Shown here piece by piece: positions 1-4,634 of a stretch of DNA of 21,334 nucleotides (position 1 is the stretch's first letter; every line of letters starts with the position of its first letter). The DNA is from JAZDMK01 sp043800975 (GTDB lineage: Bacteria; Bacteroidota; Bacteroidia; Bacteroidales; JAHJDW01): positions 1 to 21,334 of the forward strand of contig JAZDMK010000248.1 in assembly GCA_043800975.1 (NCBI GenBank), read 5' to 3'. The notes under the pieces were generated by a model, which worked only from the letters and a program-made list of their open reading frames with translations, ran no database searches and was not told where the DNA came from. The translations under genes were made by a program, and so were the position numbers.

Positions 1-1
1 C

Positions 2-391
2 GTTGACAACAATGCAGCACCCGAAATGCCCGCTGCAAAACACATCTCCGCTTCACAACAGAGTTACGATTCTCTGATCGATCACTTCAATAAGTTGGTT
101 ATTCTCGTCGCATCCGAACCGCTTTATGTGCCCAACGAAAACGATCTCAAAACCGCACAGCTCAATACCTATCTCAATGCACTCAAAACAACAAATTCTG
201 CTGTGATCACCACCTATGCCAACTACTGCACTGCATTAAACAACCGCGACAATATGCTTTATGCAAAGAAAACAGGCCTCGTCGATATTACAATGGATGT
301 AAAAAAATACGTCAAGTCCGTCTTCAGTGCTACCAGCCCGCAGTACAAACAAATCTGTCACATCCCCTTCACCCGTCCTAGAAAGAAATAA
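2..391 (+). CDS. C-terminal part of a conserved hypothetical protein (5' end outside window)
   Basis: The frame is open from base 2 to a TAA at 389-391, giving 129 readable codons. An ATG at 26 exists, but the frame continues upstream without a stop, so the gene most likely starts before the window. The protein is soluble-looking and helix-rich with no membrane segment. It ends in a lysine-rich tail (PRKK) after the phrase GLVDITMDVKKYVKSVFSA. I recall similar tails in uncharacterised Bacteroidota proteins of roughly 200 residues; no function is known to me. A strong hairpin terminator begins about 30 bases after the stop, so it ends a transcription unit. The reading frame is secure, the function unknown. 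Confidence 0.7.
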   Translation, partial: VDNNAAPEMPAAKHISASQQSYDSLIDHFNKLVILVASEPLYVPNENDLKTAQLNTYLNALKTTNSAVITTYANYCTALNNRDNMLYAKKTGLVDITMDVKKYVKSVFSATSPQYKQICHIPFTRPRKK

Positions 392-411
392 ACTTAATCT
401 TCCTGTTCGTC

Positions 412-606
412 TCATATATTATAAAACCCCGTCTGCCGCAACATACGGGGTTTTCCTTTTAATTCCCCTTCGAGATAGAAACCGCCGTGAGCGCATCCGA
501 CAGGATTAGCGAACGAATCAATAGAGAATTCATCTGGTTCAAAGCTTCTGAAAGAAGCTTTAACGGGTGGACGCGAACCGAGCAGCTTGCTGCGATTCAT
601 GAGCAC
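412..606 (-). repeat. Possible dispersed repeat / gene relic, not a credible gene
   Basis: Between the terminator and the promoter at 714 there is no credible gene. The minus strand is open for 64 codons, with a composition unlike the neighbours and a run reading NRSKLLGSRPPVKASFRSFE that I associate with recurrent intergenic sequence in Bacteroidota. The ORF runs through the terminator, which argues against real coding. The segment also holds an 8-bp hairpin (541-548 with 554-561, loop TGAAA) and a small GCAGC/GCTGC hairpin (582-586, 589-593). Nothing else is seen up to 713. The dispersed-repeat reading is from memory and unverified. Confidence 0.35.
423..454 (+). terminator. Rho-independent terminator after the first gene
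   Basis: A perfect 10-bp stem (AAAACCCCGT at 423-432 with ACGGGGTTTT at 445-454) closes a 12-base loop and ends in T-rich sequence (TTTTCCTTTT). It lies 31 bases after the stop codon at 391. The A-run on the left arm means it could also act on the other strand. Confidence 0.85.
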
Positions 607-713
607 ACATTAAAATAGATAATAATTGTGCGCGAATAATGCGGACGGGGTAGTTGAATTACCTGAGCTTTTCACAAAAGTTTATGAACGCATTATTTCC
701 CAATTATTTTCGT

Positions 714-721
714 TATTTTTG
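714..721 (+). promoter_or_regulatory. Bacteroidota -7 promoter element for the GldM-C-like gene
   Basis: TATTTTTG matches the TAnnTTTG consensus of the Bacteroidota primary sigma factor. It lies 57 bases before the ATG at 778. No convincing -33 TTTG is seen. The equivalent position in the second copy of this gene head (3700-3707) is TAAATTTG, also a perfect match, which supports a real promoter inside the repeat. Confidence 0.5.
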
Positions 722-803
722 AAGCAGTCTAATAACTTCTAAAATCGCAAATCGTTGATCCTTGTTCTTAAATCAAAATGACTTTCCGCCTCCTCATATC
801 ACT
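714..803 (+). repeat. Gene-head repeat, copy 1 (promoter, leader, first codons)
   Basis: This segment recurs at 3700-3788. By eye, 737-803 matches 3722-3788 at about 60 of 67 positions with no gap, covering the leader, the ATG and the first nine codons. The match continues upstream more weakly to the -7 element. Downstream of codon nine the two copies diverge completely. Confidence 0.75.
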
Positions 804-1431
804 CTTCCTCCTCCTCAGCCTGCAGGGGTTTGGGCAGAACGAGTTTATCAATAGCAGTTTGATTTTCTCTAAAAAGAAAATTATTTACATTGGATTTGAA
901 AATAAGATTATTGCCGAATCATTAAGAGATACAACAGGATTAAGGTTTACCGTAACACAAGGCTCCATATTTAAAATTAAGGGAGATCCTTTTTCATTCT
1001 TACTTATGCCATGGAGAATTGGACCGGATACGGTTAAAGCTTATAGATGGAATGAGTTTTTATTTGAAACTGTTTTTGAAAGCAAAAGTGTACCTGATCC
1101 TGTTCCAACAATTGCGGGTTGTGGAGATGGCTCAGTCATGTGGAAAAAGACGATTTTAAAGCATCATCAGATTTCAATTATTTATCCTGATTGTTACATC
1201 TTTCTTCCAATTTATGTTACATACTGCAGTGCAACTTTACAAAAAAAGAATGGCGATACTTTATTCTATAGTGAAGTTTTAACAGATGGACTGTTTAGTA
1301 AAAAATTAATTAAAAATATTAAAAGGCTCGAGCCAGGCGATATGATTACATTCTCAAACATTAAAGCAGGTGCGCCCGATGGAACTGCTCGCTCACTGCC
1401 TCCTTTTACAATTATAATAAAGGAAGAATAA
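778..1431 (+). CDS. Secreted protein resembling the C-terminal Ig-like domains of GldM
   Basis: The protein has 217 residues and starts with a clear signal peptide (MTFRLLISLFLLLSLQGFGQ), so it should be exported. The last ~50 residues carry a lysine-rich helix-like stretch followed by LEPGDMITFSNIKAGAPDG and RSLPPFTI. This closely resembles the end of GldM, the T9SS motor protein, where a basic segment precedes a 'GD...F..IKAKGPDGT.RSL' motif. The middle (PVPTIAGCGDG) also resembles GldM's penultimate domain. It lacks GldM's N-terminal transmembrane helix, so it is not GldM but a stand-alone secreted protein built from GldM-C-type domains. Four cysteines fall in the mature protein. Its stop overlaps a second ATG (TAATG at 1429-1433). 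Its role is unknown; family-level call only. Confidence 0.65.
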   Translation: MTFRLLISLFLLLSLQGFGQNEFINSSLIFSKKKIIYIGFENKIIAESLRDTTGLRFTVTQGSIFKIKGDPFSFLLMPWRIGPDTVKAYRWNEFLFETVFESKSVPDPVPTIAGCGDGSVMWKKTILKHHQISIIYPDCYIFLPIYVTYCSATLQKKNGDTLFYSEVLTDGLFSKKLIKNIKRLEPGDMITFSNIKAGAPDGTARSLPPFTIIIKEE

Positions 1432-1478
1432 TGAACCTCCGCCTGATCATATCATCACCAAAAACAATAATTACATGA
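1431..1478 (+). pseudogene. Gene-head relic: third copy of the duplicated start
   Basis: A 15-codon reading frame (MNLRLIISSPKTIIT) begins on TAATG, overlapping the stop of the gene before, and ends on ATGA, overlapping the start of the gene after. Bases 1431-1455 match the start of copy 2 (3763-3787) at 22 of 25 positions by eye, and encode MNLRLIIS against MNPRLLIS and MTFRLLIS in the other copies. It looks like the 5' end of a lost paralogue of the GldM-C-like gene, cut off after about eight codons. A real coupled leader peptide cannot be excluded. Confidence 0.5.
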
Positions 1479-1708
1479 AAGAATATGAATCCTTAATACA
1501 TTATTTCAACGATACTCTTTCAATACTAATTGAAAGATTTAAAGAAGCTGCATTAGAATGCAAAAATACCGAGGATGAAATGAAATCAGGTATAGCACTG
1601 GGTTACTACATGACAATTTCATTTCAGCTAAATCAGGCAGAAGTGTTTGATGTGAAAAAACACCTAAAACCTGATATTGTATCATTTAAGCCGGAGCAGT
1701 TTATATAG
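1475..1708 (+). CDS. Small acidic hypothetical protein, immunity-like
   Basis: This 77-residue, mainly helical protein has no signal peptide or membrane segment. Its sequence (YFNDTLSILIERFKEA, then GYYMTISFQLNQAEVF) reminds me of small cytoplasmic proteins often found next to polymorphic toxins, which carry a 'YY..I...L.QAE.FG' stretch. That is a recollection, not a search result. The ATG overlaps the stop of the preceding relic reading frame (ATGA), suggesting translational coupling in the transcript that starts at the GldM-C-like gene. No toxin gene is present nearby. It is likely real because the frame is closed, compact and coupled. Confidence 0.5.
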   Translation: MKEYESLIHYFNDTLSILIERFKEAALECKNTEDEMKSGIALGYYMTISFQLNQAEVFDVKKHLKPDIVSFKPEQFI

Positions 1709-1760
1709 AAGATGCTTCATTTCTAATTTGATAACCAGGTATAAAAATTGTTTTTTCAGA

Positions 1761-2282
1761 ATGACAAAGCAAACATTTAAAAATAATCTTCTTCTGGCTA
1801 CACAGTATTTAATCCCTTATACCCGTGAGTTTGTTTTAAACAAACTGAAAAGCGAGGATTTTTTTTATACCATTTTGTCAAATAGCCTGGAAGTAGACGA
1901 ACATCTTAATCTGGAAGAGCGAGAGATGCTTCAGAAACGATGCGCTGAGTTAAAAAAATACATGAAAATTGATTGTGTAGTTGAGAGGCTTTGCATCAAT
2001 GATAAGGTTCCTGTGTGGGTGAACTTATCAATAAGCAGAGCTACACGTAAGCATATCTATATAGAACTTTTCATCAGCCGTCGTTTTAGAAAAGATGATT
2101 ATATGTACAAAAACTCTCCCTTTACTCCATTTCATATCACTGTTGCATTTCCTCCGAGGAAGGTAAACGATAAAAGTAAATTCAACTTGAATTGGAAAAA
2201 TAAAAATTCGCTTCTTAGATTCTGTAAATACATTATATCCAACGTTCGCGCGCATTTAGCCAGCATTGCGCAACGCGTGTAA
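1761..2282 (+). CDS. Hypothetical protein, cytoplasmic
   Basis: The product has 173 residues from the ATG at 1761. An upstream in-frame ATG at 1677 would overlap the end of the previous gene and add an unlikely cysteine- and arginine-rich segment, so the later start is preferred. There is no signal peptide. The central part (DKVPVWVNLSIS, then IYIELFISRRFR, then FTPFHITVAFPP) reads as alternating beta strands with aromatic ends. I do not recognise a family with confidence, though the general look fits immunity-type proteins from toxin-immunity loci. The last codons (RAHLASIAQRV) fall in a locally GC-rich hairpin unlike the AT-rich body, suggesting the 3' end was joined from other sequence. 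Confidence 0.5.
   Translation: MTKQTFKNNLLLATQYLIPYTREFVLNKLKSEDFFYTILSNSLEVDEHLNLEEREMLQKRCAELKKYMKIDCVVERLCINDKVPVWVNLSISRATRKHIYIELFISRRFRKDDYMYKNSPFTPFHITVAFPPRKVNDKSKFNLNWKNKNSLLRFCKYIISNVRAHLASIAQRV
2243..2275. other. GC-rich hairpin at the 3' end of the 173-residue gene
   Basis: CGTT (2243-2246) pairs with AACG (2272-2275), and GCGCA (2250-2254) pairs with TGCGC (2267-2271). The left side has a 3-base bulge and the loop is 12 bases. The segment also contains the palindrome TTGCGCAA (2266-2273). It has no following T-tract on either strand, so it is not an intrinsic terminator, although it lies between convergent genes. Confidence 0.45.
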
Positions 2283-2340
2283 AGAATTATAGTTGTTAAA
2301 TTCAAATTAAATTATCTGTTGGCTGTATTCAGAAAGTCAT

Positions 2341-2883
2341 TCATAAAACTTCCTCTAAACTTATTTCATTTTTAGAACTGCCACCATAAACAGAACTATT
2401 TTTTGCTCCATAAATCGTAAAAGGTGAATCATTTTGATTGACTGCATACACAAACATCAACATATATTTAAAAGACTTTCTTTGAGGTACAACATAGGCA
2501 CTTTCTCCGGGATCTAGAGCCCTGTTTTGCTTCTCAATATAAGAAGAGTCAATATTAAAGATATTAATGTCATTTAACCTCAGATGCTCTTTGAAAAACA
2601 CATTAACTCGTACATCATTATTGGAATCGTTTTCATAGTTGAAAACAATTCTTTTAAAATAGTAAGGTGAGTCTACCTTTAATTCACCTGTTGCAGGAAC
2701 AAAAGTGCATTTAACACTACTCTTTGTGCATCCTAATAGGAAAAGAATTAACAAAACAATTATAATGCTGTAAAATTTGTATAGTCTTGTTATCAAAACC
2801 TCGGCAACTTTTGAATACACGTGTTTGCAATTTTTACTCCGCATTCCTTCTAACTTCTTATGTGTTGTTACTTTCAAAATCAT
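2341..2883 (-). CDS. Putative lipoprotein, function unknown
   Basis: A hydrophobic run ending in ILFLLGC forms a lipobox, with Cys52 as the expected lipid-modified residue when counted from the ATG at 2883. The mature part of about 128 residues looks beta-rich, with no family I recognise. The ATG at 2883 gives an unusually long 35-residue polar region before the hydrophobic core. The true start may be the ATG at codon 14, or a non-ATG codon close to the sequence RLYKFYS. It lies 10 bases after the stop of the 115-residue gene on the same strand, so it is probably the last gene of a three-gene unit. Exported lipoproteins do occur as immunity factors, but that role is only a possibility. Confidence 0.5.
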   Translation of the reverse strand: MILKVTTHKKLEGMRSKNCKHVYSKVAEVLITRLYKFYSIIIVLLILFLLGCTKSSVKCTFVPATGELKVDSPYYFKRIVFNYENDSNNDVRVNVFFKEHLRLNDINIFNIDSSYIEKQNRALDPGESAYVVPQRKSFKYMLMFVYAVNQNDSPFTIYGAKNSSVYGGSSKNEISLEEVL

Positions 2884-2893
2884 TTAACAGCAA

Positions 2894-3241
2894 TTACTTT
2901 GATAAAATATCTACAATTTGAATTATTCTTTCTTTCGTGATTTCACCATTTATAGCAGGATTTGCAAGCTCAAAAACGATTTCATGCAAATCATCATTTT
3001 CAAAATTTAAATCATCTCTGCACTCAATTGCATTAGTCCAATTCTCCAATTCCTCAAAGTCAATTTCATCGGAAAGGCACCTTTTTAAAACACTTACAAC
3101 ATCAGCTTTGTTTACTTGAAGCAAAAGTTCTTCACAATCCCAGGGATATGCAGCCAATTCAATATTTAAACCTTCTAAATTCCCCTGCATGCACACTAGG
3201 TCTTTCAATATTACAAGTCTATTTCTCATGTTTGTTAGCAT
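2894..3241 (-). CDS. Small acidic hypothetical protein, immunity-like
   Basis: The protein has 115 residues from the ATG at 3241; a GTG precedes it at 3244 and another ATG lies at 3226. It is helical and strongly acidic with no export signal. The stretch ELENWTNAIECRDDLNFEN followed by ELANPAINGEIT resembles a widespread group of small cytoplasmic proteins with 'WAN.IE.RDDI.FE' and 'LANP.....LT' segments, commonly seen in toxin-immunity neighbourhoods. This resemblance is recalled, not searched. It lies 21 bases after the stop of the upstream gene and 10 bases before the lipoprotein gene, consistent with one transcript. Confidence 0.55.
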   Translation of the reverse strand: MLTNMRNRLVILKDLVCMQGNLEGLNIELAAYPWDCEELLLQVNKADVVSVLKRCLSDEIDFEELENWTNAIECRDDLNFENDDLHEIVFELANPAINGEITKERIIQIVDILSK

Positions 3242-3262
3242 CACTTTGGGGGTTATTTCATT

Positions 3263-3568
3263 TCACTGCTTTTTTAAATAAACTAAACCATCCAAAGGAT
3301 CAACTTTTGATTGCGCTAAATCAATTTTTATACATTCTTCTTTAATTTCATTAAAAACTATATTGTCATAATTTGCAATAAATTCAGACATGACGCAACT
3401 TAAATTTTCACGATCTTCATCATTCGGCTCTCTTTCCATATAATATCTAAGCAGAAAAAGTTTTGTTGTTTTTTCATATTTATAAGCAATTGCTACTATT
3501 TCATTATAAACTTCACCCAATAAAGCAAACTGCAATTTAATTCGAATATCAGCATCTGTCATTTTCAT
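3263..3568 (-). CDS. Small hypothetical protein, immunity-like
   Basis: The reading frame extends to a TTG at 3577, but the ATG at 3568 (101 residues) or the ATG at 3562 is more likely. The sequence LLGEVYNEIVAIAY, then FLLRYYMEREPNDEDRENL, an acidic helix and a final LVYLKK resemble a recurrent group of ~100-residue cytoplasmic proteins found singly or in clusters near polymorphic toxins. No toxin is visible in this window. It is the first gene of the minus-strand unit and has a TATTTTTG element 25 bases upstream of the ATG. The function is inferred by resemblance only. Confidence 0.55.
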   Translation of the reverse strand: MKMTDADIRIKLQFALLGEVYNEIVAIAYKYEKTTKLFLLRYYMEREPNDEDRENLSCVMSEFIANYDNIVFNEIKEECIKIDLAQSKVDPLDGLVYLKKQ

Positions 3569-3592
3569 AATCACCAAACAATATTAATCTCT

Positions 3593-3600
3593 CAAAAATA
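3593..3600 (-). promoter_or_regulatory. -7 promoter element for the three-gene minus-strand unit
   Basis: On the minus strand these bases read TATTTTTG, a match to TAnnTTTG, 25 bases upstream of the ATG at 3568. No good -33 element is seen. Transcription would start near 3586 and give a short leader. Confidence 0.4.
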
Positions 3601-3699
3601 CAAAATTTGCATTACATCGCTTAAAGGTAATAGAAAACATACGAACGGGCGGTTAGACATACAATGATCCAACGCAAGCAAAGAAATCTAAAAATTCCT

Positions 3700-3788
3700 T
3701 AAATTTGAACCAGCCAAAAAATTCTAAAATCGCAAATCGTTAATCCTTGTTCGTAAATCAAAATGAACCCCCGCCTCCTCATATCATT
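3700..3788 (+). repeat. Gene-head repeat, copy 2, with no intact gene behind it
   Basis: This copy keeps the -7 element (TAAATTTG at 3700-3707), the leader and the ATG (3763), and encodes MNPRLLIS before diverging from copy 1. The frame continues only to a TAA at 3910-3912 (49 codons), running into the 21-bp array, and has no signal-peptide core. It is best read as a duplicated gene head whose body has been lost or replaced. Apart from this, 3601-3762 contains no gene. Confidence 0.7.
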
Positions 3789-3797
3789 CTATCCGTT

Positions 3798-3844
3798 GGA
3801 GCGCGTTTGCCTGTCCGACTCGAAGAGGCGTGGTAACGCGTTCC
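3798..3844. other. 10-bp inverted repeat just before the 21-bp array
   Basis: GGAGCGCGTT (3798-3807) pairs with AACGCGTTCC (3835-3844) over ten positions with a single G-T pair, around a 27-base loop. It ends seven bases before the first unit of the tandem array and begins ten bases after the gene-head repeat ends. No T-tract follows, so it is not an intrinsic terminator. Confidence 0.6.
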
Positions 3845-3850
3845 TTGAGA

Positions 3851-4102
3851 AACCTACCACCCCGATCAGGAAACCTACCACCCCGATTCACGAAGTCCCC
3901 ATCCTGTTTTAAGAAACTCCAGCCTCGTTCGGAAAATCCCCCGCCCCAATTAAGAAACCTCACATCCTGTTTCACGAAGTTTCGATACTTTTTCACGAAA
4001 CTCCCACCCCGGTTGGGAAAACTCCTGGCCCGATCGGGAAAGTTCCTGGCCCGATTGAGAAATCTCCTGGTCCGTTTGAGAAAGTTTCCATCCTGTTTTA
4101 TG
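3851..4102. repeat. Tandem array of twelve degenerate 21-bp units
   Basis: Twelve consecutive units of exactly 21 bp start at 3851, 3872, 3893 and so on to 4082, with no insertion or deletion. Every unit begins AA and has T at position 16. Position 7 is C in 11 units and position 12 is C in 11; positions 11 and 14 are conserved in 10. Units 9-11 share CCTGG/CCG cores and units 3, 6 and 12 share ATCCTGTTT. Both strands have a frame open through the array and encode heptapeptides: plus frame N/K-L-P-P-R-like (ATG at 3830, stop at 4201), and minus frame with an invariant Phe at position 6 (pattern [KND][RQ]xxxF[LPV]). The minus frame has no ATG. Coding is possible but unproven. Confidence 0.85.
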
Positions 4103-4210
4103 AATCAACTGTCTTCTTCTTGTTTATCAGTGTTACCAATCAATATAATGATTTCATTTTTTATGTTTTCAAAATGTCCAAATACATTTCAATCAAATTA
4201 ATTAAAGATT

Positions 4211-4444
4211 TTATAACATAGATTCCGCATTCGGGAATTTTTGTCGTAAAACAAGGATGGTTTTTGTGTGCCGGATTGAGCTAAGAAAAAGGTGTTTGAC
4301 GAACGAAGTGAGGAGTTCTTTTTCGGGAGGAAAAAACCATTCGTAGCTTTTACAGAAAATACCCGACAGCGGAGACTTTTTTTGCTTACTTTTTTTGGTG
4401 GTTGCCAACCAAGTCCGCCAAAAGGCGGACGCGCTCATGAACAC
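4211..4444 (-). repeat. Possible dispersed repeat, reading as a 77-codon ORF
   Basis: The minus strand reads TTKKSKQKKSPLSGIF followed by FFPPEKELLTSFVKHLF. I remember this type of lysine- and phenylalanine-rich phrase as recurrent intergenic sequence in Bacteroidota genomes rather than as a protein family. It has no promoter, no recognisable domain and odd composition, so I do not call it a gene. A copy-number search of the whole genome would settle it. The stretch from 4103 to 4210 shows nothing I can name. Confidence 0.4.
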
Positions 4445-4502
4445 AAATAAAAAAAATTGATTCGTGAATAAAAAAGTAAGTCGCGCCGCCGGGTCCGGCG
4501 CG
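4413..4502. other. Two GC-rich hairpins at the island's right edge
   Basis: The first hairpin is GTCCGCC (4413-4419) with GGCGGAC (4424-4430) around AAAA. The second is CGCGCCG (4482-4488) with CGGCGCG (4496-4502) around seven bases. Both stems are perfect 7-bp. Neither is followed by a T-tract, so they are not canonical terminators. They stand out in AT-rich sequence. Confidence 0.55.
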
Positions 4503-4581
4503 AAACGGGATGTGCGGGTAAGCTAAAATTTGCAAATCAGTTTCTTAGTTTAAAAACAGTTTTGCTAAAGAAATACTATTC

Positions 4582-4614
4582 AAAAAAAAAGCGGAACCCA
4601 CTTCAGATTCCGCT
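4582..4614 (-). terminator. Rho-independent terminator of the M16 peptidase gene
   Basis: Read on the minus strand, AGCGGAA (4614-4608) pairs with TTCCGCT (4596-4590), followed directly by a run of eight further T. It begins 20 bases after the stop codon at 4635. Confidence 0.85.
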
Positions 4615-4634
4615 CTCCATTCTTATGTTTTAAA

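Noticed and set aside
88..391. RNA genes (tRNA or rRNA) anywhere in the window
   Set aside because: No cloverleaf or ribosomal signature sequence was noticed by eye in the non-coding gaps; a covariance search was not possible.
2237..2301. Possible integron attC site: ATCCAAC at 2237 and GTTAAAT at 2295 around a bulged hairpin
   Set aside because: The arms are asymmetric: the left core box touches the stem while 19 bases separate the stem from the right box. The two boxes are also poor inverted repeats of each other.
3652..3658. GTTAGAC, an attC-like right core box
   Set aside because: No partner RYYYAAC box or complementary arm was found within a suitable distance on the upstream side.
3851..4102. 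CRISPR array
   Set aside because: Units are contiguous and degenerate with no spacers, and no cas genes are in the window.
3830..4201. 123-codon plus-strand ORF across the tandem array
   Set aside because: Its content is the 21-bp repeat translated; there is no own promoter or recognisable domain, and a second frame on the opposite strand is equally open. Listed as a repeat instead.
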